Virus record (IMG/VR): IMGVR_UViG_3300044511_000474
Location: 1-39,695 of that record
Reading direction: 5' to 3' (one strand)
Source: a virus
Length of the DNA: 39,695 bases
Shown here: positions 6,466 to 14,629 of the stretch, in pieces
How the letters are laid out: the number at the start of each line of letters is the position of its first letter
Position numbering within the stretch: the first letter of the stretch is position 1
Notes under the pieces: generated by a model
Told to the model about the DNA's origin: nothing
Databases searched by the model: none
What the model saw: only the letters and a program-made list of their open reading frames with translations
Translations under genes and position numbers: made by a program

Positions 6466-7709
6466 TACTCGATCCTTCCGGTGGCGGGGTTGTAGCGGCG
6501 AACAGTGGATTGCTGCGACCCCTGCCCTTGGGCCTGCCTTCCGGGGTTGCGGATGCTCTCAACGTTGCCTTGCAGCATGTTGCGCAGCGTGGTGGCTTGC
6601 GTCTTGAGCGTGTCGTTTGAGACCAGCAGTGAGCCAGCGGATGTCGGGTCTTTCACGACAGACTGCAAGATCTCGTAATCGGGACCGTTCAAGACGCCGA
6701 GGTTGTACGCCTCTTTTGCCTGCAACATCATGTTGTTGTAGAGCGTTCCCATCTTCGCCCGCTCGTTGGGGCTGACAAACTTTGTCTTGTCCCACTGATC
6801 CAGAGCGGATGTGTATGCGTCGACGGCATTACTCAGTGACTCGATGCCGCTGATCTGCTTTTTCTGGCCCTCGCCGAGCTTGCCGCCGCCTTTGAGGGGT
6901 GTCATGCCGGGGCCAGCAACAACCGGCATGCCGCGCACGACCGTGCCAGGCGCGACCTTTGACGGCAGAGCGACGAAGTTGCCCTCGCCGTCCTGTTGAT
7001 ACGTCACCGCCTGCGCATCTCGATTTGCCTGTTCACGCTGCAACTTTATGCCAGCCCACCCACGCGACGAGGCATCGCGCTCACCCGGCGTCATGGTCTT
7101 GTTTCCGTACTCAGTCACCTTTCCGGTGATCGGATCAATTCCACCCACGTATCCGCCAAAGTCACGCACCTCAGGGGCCTTGAAAGGCTGTTGCTTGGTA
7201 TCGCGCACATTGCCGAACTCATCGAACCCGACAACCGACACCGATCCATCCGGGTTGCGGATCTCTTTGTAGTCCTTGATCTGCGTCTTGCCGAGGTTGT
7301 CGGCGTTCATGTAGGTCTTGATGAACTCCGGCGCAAAGCCGAGACTGAGCATCTGGCGCGGGCTGGCAGGGTTCGGCTGCGCATCCAGTCGGGGCGACGT
7401 GACGCGCCCAACACCGCTCAGGTAGTCGCGCTGCTGACGCTGCATTTCTTCGGCGCGGGCTTGCGCATCCTGCTGCTGCTTGAGTTGAGCGGCCTGCATG
7501 TCGAACAGCTTGCCGCGCTGCGTCGCAAACTCGCTTTGTCGCTGCAAGTCCTGCCCTTGCGCATACCCCTGCACACCACCCAGCAAGCCCGCACCAATAG
7601 CGTTCAGAGGGCCGCCACGACGCGCACCAGCCAAGCCAGCACCGACAGCCGACAGCAGCCCCATGCCGCCCGGGCTGTTGAGAAAATCGAGCAGACCACC
7701 TTCAGCCAC
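6465..7709 (-). CDS. Probable virion/ejection protein, 414 aa, GTG start
   Basis: The GTG start at 7709 has a strong GGAGG ribosome site 6 nt upstream. The first about 55 residues are Gly/Ala/Leu-rich (GGLLDFLNSPGGMGLLSAVG), then comes a Gln-rich helix (about 55-105) and a long polar region with no recognised enzyme motif. The C-terminus carries another helix near 280-360. Two further Gly/Gln-rich virion proteins lie immediately upstream in the operon, and the four together match the ejection-protein block of short-tailed phages. Function is inferred from composition and position. Confidence 0.55.
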   Translation of the reverse strand: MAEGGLLDFLNSPGGMGLLSAVGAGLAGARRGGPLNAIGAGLLGGVQGYAQGQDLQRQSEFATQRGKLFDMQAAQLKQQQDAQARAEEMQRQQRDYLSGVGRVTSPRLDAQPNPASPRQMLSLGFAPEFIKTYMNADNLGKTQIKDYKEIRNPDGSVSVVGFDEFGNVRDTKQQPFKAPEVRDFGGYVGGIDPITGKVTEYGNKTMTPGERDASSRGWAGIKLQREQANRDAQAVTYQQDGEGNFVALPSKVAPGTVVRGMPVVAGPGMTPLKGGGKLGEGQKKQISGIESLSNAVDAYTSALDQWDKTKFVSPNERAKMGTLYNNMMLQAKEAYNLGVLNGPDYEILQSVVKDPTSAGSLLVSNDTLKTQATTLRNMLQGNVESIRNPGRQAQGQGSQQSTVRRYNPATGRIE

Positions 7710-8172
7710 GGTAACCTCCGAGCAGGCCTTGCACGGCCATGTGTTGCGCTTGTTGGCGCTTCAGCGGGTCGTATTGTTGCGACGGCGACAGCAGCCCCGC
7801 GAATGCTTGCGGGTTCGATTGCATCGGCTGCATCTGAGGCGATTGCACCTGCGGACCTTCAGAGAGTCCACGCGCCTGCCCGTAGATGTTCATGGCCTGA
7901 GATGCAGGCTGCGCGTACTGCGAGAAGCTCGACAGCAGGCCGCCCTGTGCGCCAGCGGTCCCGGCAGATCCGGCCGCAGTAGCCCCCTGTGCCGCGCCTG
8001 CTGTTCCCGCTGCCGTTCCAGTCGCGCCGATTGCGGGAAGAGCATACGGAGCCGCCACTGCCATCAGTGCCGCGCCTGCCATCTGCGCGTCACTGAGGCC
8101 CGTTGCGCGCTTGATTGGCTTCCAGAGCAGGCCGCCGCCGAGAGTCGTATCAAGTCCACCTAGAAAGCTCAT
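7702..8172 (-). CDS. Probable structural/ejection protein, Ala/Gly/Gln-rich, 156 aa
   Basis: The product has an amphipathic N-terminus, an Ala/Gly/Thr-rich hydrophobic stretch (about residues 30-80) that could be membrane-active, and a Gln/Pro/Met-rich C-terminal half (SPQMQPMQSNPQ). It starts with an ATGA overlap on the gene before it and overlaps the next gene by 8 nt. The composition resembles small ejection proteins of podoviruses. Confidence 0.5.
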   Translation of the reverse strand: MSFLGGLDTTLGGGLLWKPIKRATGLSDAQMAGAALMAVAAPYALPAIGATGTAAGTAGAAQGATAAGSAGTAGAQGGLLSSFSQYAQPASQAMNIYGQARGLSEGPQVQSPQMQPMQSNPQAFAGLLSPSQQYDPLKRQQAQHMAVQGLLGGYRG

Positions 8173-8957
8173 TTGCCGCCCCCGCTCTGCTTGGTCGTTT
8201 GTGTCTGAAAGCCAGGCGTGCCGAACACCCCCGACATGGCCTGCAACTTCTTGTACGGGTCGTTGGTCTGGTCTTGGAACTGCTGGTACGCGAAGTCGGC
8301 CTGATCCTGCGATTGCTGCTGCTGAAGGTTGCCAGCGTTGAGCAACTGCCCCGCCCCGGTGTAAGCCGACTGCTGCACGCCGCCTTGCAGTCCGAGTGCA
8401 GACAGTTTGTTGGCCTGGTCGGTGTTGTACGCGCCGCCGTACATCGACGTTGCGATGTTCCCGAGCGAGTCTTGCAACTGGCGATCTTGATTGGCCTGGT
8501 ACTCGGCGACACCCGAGTTGCCGAACGATCCGGACGCCACAGCCTGCGACACCTGCGAAGGCCGCGTGTTCAGGTTGTAGGCGTTGGTCACGCTCTTTTG
8601 AGCGTTCGACACCATCTGATCGAGATACGGGTTCGTCTGACCGCCTTGCAGGAACGAGCCCAGCGCGCTTTCTGCCTGGCCTTGGACCTGGCCGTTGCCC
8701 GCTTGCTGCCGGATCATGTCCAGAGCCTGCGACTGATCGCCGTTCATGTCGGCGAAGCGGTCGCCCGTGTACGACTGGAACGGGGTGTTCGCAACCTGTT
8801 GAGCCTGCTTGGTGAACGTGTCAACCAGCGGGTACAAGCGCGGGTCTAGCCCGCTCGTCGTCGTGGATGAGCCACCGCCACCTTTGAAGAGGCGACGCGG
8901 CCCAACACGGCGCGGCCCCTCGTCATGCTCGTTGTAGACAGAAAAATCGTGGTTCAT
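8169..8957 (-). CDS. Probable virion-associated protein, Gln/Gly/Ser-rich, 262 aa
   Basis: After a charged N-terminus (residues 1-24) there is a Gly-Ser-Thr linker (GGGGSSTTTSGLDPRLYP) and then a Gln-rich predicted helical body. This N-terminal pattern is common in phage proteins encoded between tail hub and ejection genes. No catalytic motif is visible. ATGA overlap with the GNAT-like gene upstream and with the following gene. Structural role inferred from position and composition. Confidence 0.55.
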   Translation of the reverse strand: MNHDFSVYNEHDEGPRRVGPRRLFKGGGGSSTTTSGLDPRLYPLVDTFTKQAQQVANTPFQSYTGDRFADMNGDQSQALDMIRQQAGNGQVQGQAESALGSFLQGGQTNPYLDQMVSNAQKSVTNAYNLNTRPSQVSQAVASGSFGNSGVAEYQANQDRQLQDSLGNIATSMYGGAYNTDQANKLSALGLQGGVQQSAYTGAGQLLNAGNLQQQQSQDQADFAYQQFQDQTNDPYKKLQAMSGVFGTPGFQTQTTKQSGGGK

Positions 8958-9361
8958 TTGCGGTACCTCATCACCGTCCTGACGCGCTCAAAACCGGCGC
9001 GCTCGTACAAACGTGCTTGGCCCTCCAGCGCTTCACAGCGCAACTCGGAGCAGCCGTCAGCGCTTGCCCACATCCAGAGCAAGTCGAGAAAATCGGCGAA
9101 GCGTGCGTGCGGGGCGTAGAGCCCGCTAATCACGCAGACCCGCTTGTTCGGCCATTGCGCCGTGTAGATCGCAGCCCAGCCAACCGTTTGCTTGTCACGG
9201 ACCATCGCGAGCAGTTGCCGCTCGCCTTGGGCCAGCATCATCTTCAGTTGATCGCCCGTGATGTCGCCATCGGACGTGTCACATGCCTTGGACAGGTTGT
9301 GAGCACCCATCCGCCAAGCCGAGTCAATGTGCTTGGCGTCGATTGGGACGAGTTCGATCAT
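8954..9361 (-). CDS. GNAT-like acetyltransferase-fold protein within the virion operon, 135 aa
   Basis: The C-terminal half follows the GNAT pattern: a helix ending near residue 100, a strand (CSELRCEAL), then A-R-L-Y-E-R-A-G-F-E-R-V-R, the usual helix and strand at the end of the fold. The acetyl-CoA loop R/Q-x-x-G-x-G/A is not evident, so enzyme activity is doubtful. GNAT-like folds occur among short-tailed phage virion proteins; T7 gp13 is the classical example from general knowledge. Location between hub and ejection genes favours a virion-assembly role over metabolism. Confidence 0.6.
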   Translation of the reverse strand: MIELVPIDAKHIDSAWRMGAHNLSKACDTSDGDITGDQLKMMLAQGERQLLAMVRDKQTVGWAAIYTAQWPNKRVCVISGLYAPHARFADFLDLLWMWASADGCSELRCEALEGQARLYERAGFERVRTVMRYRK

Positions 9362-9582
9362 CCGATCAACTCCAACTTGGCCGACTCAAGCATCCAGACG
9401 GCCTTGTATTGACTGGCATCACCAGCACCGAAAACGTCCAACTCGTCGCCGTCCAGCACAACAACAGCGGCCTTCACATGCCCGTACTCTCCAGCGTCGA
9501 TCTGATCTGCAATCGACCGCAGAACGGACGAGGCACTTTCAATCGTGGCCCGATCAAGGAGGAGGATGTTCGGCTTTGACAT
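9358..9582 (-). CDS. Small conserved-looking virion-operon protein, 74 aa
   Basis: A compact acidic to neutral protein with alternating strand and helix character (AAVVVLDGDELDVFGAG). No motif is recognised. It is coupled by ATGA to the GNAT-like gene downstream and by TGATG to the gene upstream, and GGAGG lies in front of its start. It is likely to be a small virion or assembly factor. Confidence 0.6.
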   Translation of the reverse strand: MSKPNILLLDRATIESASSVLRSIADQIDAGEYGHVKAAVVVLDGDELDVFGAGDASQYKAVWMLESAKLELIG

Positions 9583-9920
9583 CAGATCAGCGTGACCGTT
9601 GGTGCGGTCGTGTAAGTGATACGCACCGTGTCGCCATCTTTGACGGGCACGATGGGCACAGAGCCGAGCACGGTAGTCACGCCCTGCCGGATGTACGACA
9701 GCGACACACCAGAGCCTCCAGCGACAACCAGCGAGCCATCACGCGGCACGCTGTAGGCATAGGGCGATGCACCAACCGTCACCGGCACGACCCCCGTAGG
9801 CGTCACTACCCGGTCGACCAATTGATTGACGATCAGCGCCGCCTCTTTGAACAGTTCATTGACCCGCATCACGAACCCGCCAGTGGTGGGGATTCGCGGC
9901 TCAGGAGGCAACTTCTTCAT
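9582..9920 (-). CDS. Hypothetical virion-operon protein, 112 aa
   Basis: ATG at 9920 overlaps the stop of the hub-like gene as ATGA, which decides the start. Upstream extension in this frame is only a shadow of that gene. After a short N-terminus (KKLPPEPRIPTTGG) there is a helix, then a Val/Thr/Gly-rich beta region (VTVGASPYAYSVPRDGSL; DTVRITYTTAPTVTLI). This could be a small beta-structured decoration or tail component. No family is recognised. Confidence 0.55.
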   Translation of the reverse strand: MKKLPPEPRIPTTGGFVMRVNELFKEAALIVNQLVDRVVTPTGVVPVTVGASPYAYSVPRDGSLVVAGGSGVSLSYIRQGVTTVLGSVPIVPVKDGDTVRITYTTAPTVTLI

Positions 9921-11341
9921 CGCACCCCCGCAGGCACCAGAGAAAGGCCGACAGCCGACAACCTGCCGTCGCCCTGCATGTCGATGCGGACACGATGGAA
10001 TCGGCCGGTCTGACGCATTGCGAACTTGCTGCCGTCGAACGACGATGCAGAACCCGACGCGATCAGCGCGCCTGAGGTCGTCTTGATGAAGCCTTGACAC
10101 GTCGCCGATTCAGGCAAGCGAGACCAGCGCACGCGCACGTCACGCAGGAACGACGATTGAACCTCGTCACCCTCGTCACCCAGCACTAGATACGACGCGC
10201 CAGGAATGCCTGTCAGTGAGCGAAGTTTGTTGTCGTCGCTGAAAACTGCCGGGTTCGACTTGGAAGCAAGCCAGAACGGTGAGTCATACGAGAACGCAGG
10301 CCCGGTGTCGTAGGTGTAGCCGAGCGAAGCACCGGAGTCATAGGTGATCCCTGGCGACGTGTAGTTGAGGACGGCTTGCACCGTCATGTCGACCACACCC
10401 CATTGGCCCTTCTCGACGTGATAGACCATGCAGCGATCACACGCCCCCGTCGACGATGCGGACGGGTAGAACATCCACACCAGGCCGTTGTCGCGGTCCC
10501 ACATCAGCTTGGTCCGGTAGCGGAACTGGGCCGACGAGTTGTCAATCCACCATTGGCGAACTTGGTTGCCGATTGGCTGGGCAATGTGGCCGTTGAATAG
10601 ATAGATGTTGTCGGAGCCGACGAACACATGGCCCCGGGGCGTGTCTGCAACCGCCTCGACACCCACGCACCCAACATCACCGACAGGCATCGTCCACTGC
10701 CAGATGATCGCGCCGCTGACGTACTGGCCGACGAAGATGCCGCGCTCCTTGTAGGCAATGATGGTGTCGCCCATCCGCAGCCCGGCAGTGATCGGACCAG
10801 AGCCCTCAACCAACCTGCCCTCACCGGATTGCGTGGCAACCGAGTTCGTCCAATCGGTTTCGTTCTGGAATGCCGAGCATTTCCAGCCGTCGGCAACGAT
10901 GCCGTAACCCAGCACCATCACGAATCCCTGAGCCGCAACAATGGCCTTGCCGAACGGGGCAGAGGCAACCGTCGTGAACCCCGCTCCTGTCGACCGTTGC
11001 AACTGCGAAGACGGGCAGATCGCTAGAGCCGAGTTGCCGAACGCAACGAACCGCCACACGTCATCGGATCCAAGCGTGTAGCCACTTCCGACGCTGCTCC
11101 AGCTCGTCCCGCTCAGCTCGTACAGGTTGCTCGACGTGCCAGCAAACAGCCGCGCATTGCCCGCCAGGTTGCGAGTCACCGCAGCACCACGGCACGCAGC
11201 CGCAAGCGCGTTCAACCCAGCATCCGCAGGGCTCGGAGCGGACCGCATGCCCTTAGGGTCAGGAATGAGGTTTTGGCACTCCATGATCGCCCCAGGCGTC
11301 GTGGGCTCAACATCGGGGGAGAAGCCGAGAAGCGGGTTCAT
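9917..11341 (-). CDS. Probable tail hub/packaged-DNA stabilisation protein, 474 aa
   Basis: The protein is beta-rich with repeated aromatic strand motifs (NLYELSGTSW; IIAYKERGIFVGQY; GHVFVGSDNIYLFNG; MVYHVEKGQWGVVD), suggesting a propeller-like fold. Length and position directly after the head-tail adaptor match the P22 gp10 type of hub protein, which closes the portal channel and carries the tail fibres. That family link is inferred from architecture, not from a clear sequence signature. The start MNPLLGFSPDVEPTTPG is decided by the ATGA overlap with the adaptor gene. Confidence 0.6.
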   Translation of the reverse strand: MNPLLGFSPDVEPTTPGAIMECQNLIPDPKGMRSAPSPADAGLNALAAACRGAAVTRNLAGNARLFAGTSSNLYELSGTSWSSVGSGYTLGSDDVWRFVAFGNSALAICPSSQLQRSTGAGFTTVASAPFGKAIVAAQGFVMVLGYGIVADGWKCSAFQNETDWTNSVATQSGEGRLVEGSGPITAGLRMGDTIIAYKERGIFVGQYVSGAIIWQWTMPVGDVGCVGVEAVADTPRGHVFVGSDNIYLFNGHIAQPIGNQVRQWWIDNSSAQFRYRTKLMWDRDNGLVWMFYPSASSTGACDRCMVYHVEKGQWGVVDMTVQAVLNYTSPGITYDSGASLGYTYDTGPAFSYDSPFWLASKSNPAVFSDDNKLRSLTGIPGASYLVLGDEGDEVQSSFLRDVRVRWSRLPESATCQGFIKTTSGALIASGSASSFDGSKFAMRQTGRFHRVRIDMQGDGRLSAVGLSLVPAGVR

Positions 11342-11943
11342 CGAGCACCACGAATCGTCGGGGCAGCCATCTGGCCGCGATAGACGTACTGCGCGTTCAC
11401 CTTGGCAACTGCCTTCTGGTATTCCTTTTCGCCAAAGGCAACCAAGTTGGCATCACGCAGAAACAAGCCCGCCTTGTGGACCGCCCCGAACAAGTAGACC
11501 GAGGGGAACGAATCCAACAGCCAGTTGGTCGGCTGAACATCTGAAAGCGGCGGGATAGCGCACTTAGCGTAGATCGTGACATCGCCAGCAGACAACGCCG
11601 GGAACACCTTCAGAACGCGCCCAATGATTGCCCCGTAGACCTTCGTGGCGTCGTACTCGGCCTGCCCAGCCTCCATGCGGCTCAACTCGTCCACAGACTT
11701 GATGACGATCTCAGGGTTGCGCCCAGCAATGCGGAACGAGTATGGGTCAATCACGTTGTCCGGGATCGCAACAGACCTAGCCCCGGCAGTCACGGCAACC
11801 GTCTGCTCAATCCGCATGGGATGGACGTTCAAGTCGGCAGAGATCTCTCCCTCTGCCAATGAAATGAACGACGCCTCTTTTCCTGCGGCCTGAGCGTCAA
11901 CCACCCACGACGCGACTTCTGTCTTGAGTTCGGTGTAGTTCAC
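11338..11943 (-). CDS. Head-tail adaptor protein, SU10 adaptor-like, 201 aa
   Basis: The N-terminus follows the pattern of phage adaptor proteins that dock on the portal ring: N-Y-T-E-L, then F-I-S-L-A-E-G-E-I-S, then L-N-V-H-P-M-R-I-E-Q. The rest is the helix-strand mix usual for the family, with Y-L-F-G-A-V-H-K-A in the second half. The GTG start at 11943 overlaps the upstream stop as GTGA. It lies between the capsid region and the hub-like gene, as in other short-tailed phages. Confidence 0.75.
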   Translation of the reverse strand: MNYTELKTEVASWVVDAQAAGKEASFISLAEGEISADLNVHPMRIEQTVAVTAGARSVAIPDNVIDPYSFRIAGRNPEIVIKSVDELSRMEAGQAEYDATKVYGAIIGRVLKVFPALSAGDVTIYAKCAIPPLSDVQPTNWLLDSFPSVYLFGAVHKAGLFLRDANLVAFGEKEYQKAVAKVNAQYVYRGQMAAPTIRGAR

Positions 11944-12269
11944 AGCTTGTCCATGCAGCGCAGGTAGGCCAACTCAGGGTCATTGAAAAGCCGCTGCAAC
12001 TCGGCTTTGTCAATGGCGATTCCGCCGCCCTCCATCCACTGACCAGACACCTTGCCCTCTTGAAGCAGCTTGAAGAAGACGGATGTCGGGATGGACATGG
12101 CCTTGCGAAGCTCGCCCGTCTGCTGGACTTCGTTGCGCATCGCTGCGCAGTGCTCAAGCACAGGAGCCCGATCAAACTCCTTTTCAAGCGTCACTTCACC
12201 CGGCTTGTCCGGGTTGACGTGCCACCAAGTGCGCGAATGGGCGTTTTGATTGAAAAGGACTTTGCTCAT
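11940..12269 (-). CDS. Hypothetical protein downstream of capsid gene, 109 aa
   Basis: The first gene after the capsid terminator. The product starts MSKVLFNQNAHSRTWWHVNP and has a helical C-terminal half (MSIPTSVFFKLLQEGK), with no recognised motif. Small proteins at this point in related head modules are of unknown role. The stop overlaps the adaptor start by 4 nt. Confidence 0.6.
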   Translation of the reverse strand: MSKVLFNQNAHSRTWWHVNPDKPGEVTLEKEFDRAPVLEHCAAMRNEVQQTGELRKAMSIPTSVFFKLLQEGKVSGQWMEGGGIAIDKAELQRLFNDPELAYLRCMDKL

Positions 12270-12275
12270 GGCAAT

Positions 12276-12300
12276 GAAAAAGGGGCCCCGGAGGCCCCTT
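12276..12300 (-). terminator. Intrinsic terminator after major capsid gene
   Basis: On the minus strand AAGGGGCC and GGCCCCTT form an 8-bp stem with a 5-nt loop, followed by further Ts. It lies 19 nt after the capsid stop codon (12319) and before the next gene (12269). It probably trims or attenuates so that capsid mRNA is in excess over downstream cistrons. Confidence 0.85.
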
Positions 12301-12318
12301 GAGTTCGTTGAACAACGA

Positions 12319-13293
12319 TCAGGTCAGGTCGGCGATCTTGGCGACGCCCTTGCGGTTCGTCACCTTCAGGGTCGCGTCGTGCACCAGCATGGTCTTGCTG
12401 TTGTCGCCGGTCGGGCCCATCTGCTTCTTGGACACCGGGCGCAGGTAACCGCGCTTGACCGACTCGCCGTCCGTGATGAACAGCGTGCGGTTGCGGATAC
12501 GGTCCGAGTACACCGGCACGAATGCGATGGGGCCGGTTTCCCACACGTAGATGTCGACCACACCGATGACCGATGCCATGTCCCGAGGCTTCACATCGAC
12601 GCGGCGATCAGCAATGCCAGCGAACTGGTTTACAGCCGCCTTTTGCAGCATCGACAGGTAGCAAACCTTCGGCTTGCCGCCGTTCTCCCACATCGTGCGC
12701 AGCGAAGCGGTGAAGATCGCTTCAGTCAGAGCTCGAGTGGTGCCATCGGTCGGGGCGGTCGTAGGCAGGGTCGCGTTGCTGATCGCAGCAGTCGAGCCAC
12801 CAGCGCCGTGCGAGACGTTGACGTTGGCGAACAACTCCAGGCCTGCCATCTTGGATGGCGTGCCGCCCGTGCCAGCGGTGCCAGCGACGGCGGGGTTGTT
12901 CGACAGGAAAGCGGCTTCCACGTCCTTGCGGATTTCAATGGTTGCCTTCTCCAGCAGGTAATCCTGCTCAGACTGGCGGCCGTACTTCTTGATCGCATTG
13001 GCGACGCCGGAAGTGACCACATCCTTTCGGAAGGTCTGGATGCTGTTTTGCAGCAGCAGGGTCGGCGATTGAGCCTGACCAGAGAAGTCGTCGCCTTCCG
13101 TCATGGCGTTGTCCTTGTTCGCTGCGGCGAACGAGTCTTCCTGCCATTGATGGATGCGGGCGGTCACCTTTTCGCTGGCGAGCGACGAGGCAAACGAGGT
13201 TTCCTCCGGGTCGAGGTTGTAGATCTTGGAATCGACATCCTCGGCAGCGCCGCGAAGGGAGTAGGTTTGATAGATGTTGGTCGGTGCAGCCAT
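12319..13293 (-). CDS. Major capsid protein, SU10/DUF5309 type, 324 aa
   Basis: The product starts MAAPTNIYQTYSLRGAAEDV, the start seen in DUF5309/SU10-type capsid proteins. The remainder keeps family landmarks: D-P-E-E-T-S-F, M-T-E-G-D-D-F, G-R-Q-S-E-Q-D-Y-L-L-E-K, a variable Gly/Thr-rich insert around residues 120-170, V-D-I-Y-V-W-E-T-G and the C-terminal R-G-Y-L-R-P-V. The HK97 fold is expected. ATG at 13293 has GAGG upstream; about 36 in-frame codons before it are a shadow. It is followed by a terminator and preceded by a scaffold-like gene. Confidence 0.88.
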   Translation of the reverse strand: MAAPTNIYQTYSLRGAAEDVDSKIYNLDPEETSFASSLASEKVTARIHQWQEDSFAAANKDNAMTEGDDFSGQAQSPTLLLQNSIQTFRKDVVTSGVANAIKKYGRQSEQDYLLEKATIEIRKDVEAAFLSNNPAVAGTAGTGGTPSKMAGLELFANVNVSHGAGGSTAAISNATLPTTAPTDGTTRALTEAIFTASLRTMWENGGKPKVCYLSMLQKAAVNQFAGIADRRVDVKPRDMASVIGVVDIYVWETGPIAFVPVYSDRIRNRTLFITDGESVKRGYLRPVSKKQMGPTGDNSKTMLVHDATLKVTNRKGVAKIADLT

Positions 13294-13300
13294 GATTACC

Positions 13301-14284
13301 TCATGCATCGGGGAGGTTCTGAGACAGCCAGCGGCCTGCGGCGCGTTTGTCGCCCTTGGCCCCGGCCTCGTACAGAGCCTGGGATTTCTTGGTTTGCCCA
13401 AGCAGGCCTTGCGCTGGCTTCGAGCCTGGCGTGACCTTCGATTGCTTGGGCGGTTGCTTGGCGGTTTGGCGCTGCTTTTGCGCCTCGTCGTACAACATGG
13501 CCTTTCGAACCAGTTGCACGGCTGCGGCCCCGCCTTGGCCGTTGTTGATGGCCTGGATCACGTCAGGCGTGAGCCCCGTGTTCTTCATGTAGGCCATTGC
13601 CTTGTTGCAGAAGTCCGGCGTGAACCAGGCTTGCTGCTGAAGCACTTGAGCGGCTTCCTGCTTGCGCTGCTCTTGAACTTGAGCGCCCTCTTGTTGCGCT
13701 TGCTGGCGGGCTTGTTCTGCCTGCTGCATCAGCGACTGAGAATGCTGGGTGATCTGAGCAACGAAGTTCTGCGCGGCATCCAGTTGCGCCTTCTGACGGA
13801 AGTACGCGTCCGGGTCTTGTTGCGCCAGTTGATACAGAGTCTGCTCCGTCACACCAGGCGCAACAAGTTGCGCGATGTGCTGGGCCACTAGCGCAAACTG
13901 CTGCGCCTGTGTTTGCCGTACCTCGGCAATCGCATCGAATGCCTGCTGACGCGTCTGCTGGCGCTCTTGCGCAAGCTCCTGCGTCTTGGCCGTGAAATCC
14001 ACAAACGATTTCGCCATCTCAGCGACCTTGACCTTGCGGCCGTCCGGTAGCTCGTACTCGGCATCGTCTGCGGGTTGCTTCACCGCTTCTGGCTTGTCGG
14101 CATCCTTGGCCTCATCCTTTGGCTCGTCAGCCTCGGAATCAGCATCGTCTTCAGGGTTGGCGTCGTCCTCATACGGAGGCTCGCCCTCATCGTCCGGCAG
14201 CGTGTCGAACAGGCTGCTTTCTTCCGGGCCATGCTGGGGGTTGTCCGCTTCCGGGCCCGCCTGCTGGTTGTCCAGTTCTTCCAT
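13301..14284 (-). CDS. Scaffolding-like protein, 327 aa
   Basis: The N-terminal about 75 residues are strongly acidic with repeated D/E clusters. Then comes a helix with a degradation- or capsid-binding look, and residues 100-240 are a very Gln/Ala-rich coiled coil (QARQQAQQEGAQVQEQRKQE). The C-terminus is basic (KQPPKQSKVTPGSKPAQ). Acidic N-terminus, long helix and basic capsid-binding tail directly upstream of the capsid gene are the features of phage scaffolds. The next gene starts 7 nt later. Confidence 0.75.
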   Translation of the reverse strand: MEELDNQQAGPEADNPQHGPEESSLFDTLPDDEGEPPYEDDANPEDDADSEADEPKDEAKDADKPEAVKQPADDAEYELPDGRKVKVAEMAKSFVDFTAKTQELAQERQQTRQQAFDAIAEVRQTQAQQFALVAQHIAQLVAPGVTEQTLYQLAQQDPDAYFRQKAQLDAAQNFVAQITQHSQSLMQQAEQARQQAQQEGAQVQEQRKQEAAQVLQQQAWFTPDFCNKAMAYMKNTGLTPDVIQAINNGQGGAAAVQLVRKAMLYDEAQKQRQTAKQPPKQSKVTPGSKPAQGLLGQTKKSQALYEAGAKGDKRAAGRWLSQNLPDA

Positions 14285-14300
14285 GTTTCGTCCTCAAACG

Positions 14301-14321
14301 AAAAAGCCGCCCGAAGGCGGC
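14301..14321 (-). terminator. Intrinsic terminator upstream of scaffold gene
   Basis: On the minus strand GCCGCC and GGCGGC enclose a TTCG tetraloop, followed by TTTTT. It lies in the 57-nt gap between the 95-aa gene and the scaffold gene. Confidence 0.85.
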
Positions 14322-14341
14322 CTATTCAGCAGCGGCGAGGC

Positions 14342-14629
14342 TTATGCCCGACGCCTGAATCTGTCGATCAGCGTTGGGGCTTCCTCCCGCTGGATCTGTT
14401 TGCGTGCTTCCGCCTCACCCTCAGTCACCCACAGGGCGAATCGGCGGCGGACAGAACGAATGGTTTGCAGGCTCATGGTCAGCGTGGCAAGACGGTCCTT
14501 ATCGTGGACATCACACGCTGCCAAGCGCTCAATTGCCCCCTGCTCAAGCCCATTGAAGGCCTCGATGAACAGCGGGTCATTGAGGATCAACTGAGCTTGA
14601 TTGGCGCGGATCAGCTTTTCCTCGCTCAC
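14342..14629 (-). CDS. Small head-module protein between portal and scaffold, 95 aa
   Basis: A GTG start at 14629 overlaps the portal TGA as GTGA. The product is fully helical by appearance, starts MSEEKLIRANQAQLILNDPL and ends basic (RFRRRA). Similar short helical proteins occupy this place in other head modules of this type. Function not known. Confidence 0.65.
   Translation of the reverse strand: MSEEKLIRANQAQLILNDPLFIEAFNGLEQGAIERLAACDVHDKDRLATLTMSLQTIRSVRRRFALWVTEGEAEARKQIQREEAPTLIDRFRRRA

Noticed and set aside
5356-6495. Plus-strand frame opposite the ejection gene
   Set aside because: It covers a well-formed minus-strand gene with coupled start and has no motifs. It is a shadow.
7498-8163. 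Plus-strand Pro/Arg/Leu-rich frame
   Set aside because: It is opposite two coupled Gln/Gly-rich virion genes, with no start signal. It is a shadow.
12250-13434. Plus-strand frame of 394 codons opposite the capsid gene
   Set aside because: Composition (Arg, His, Val) and lack of signals mark it as the shadow of the conserved capsid gene.
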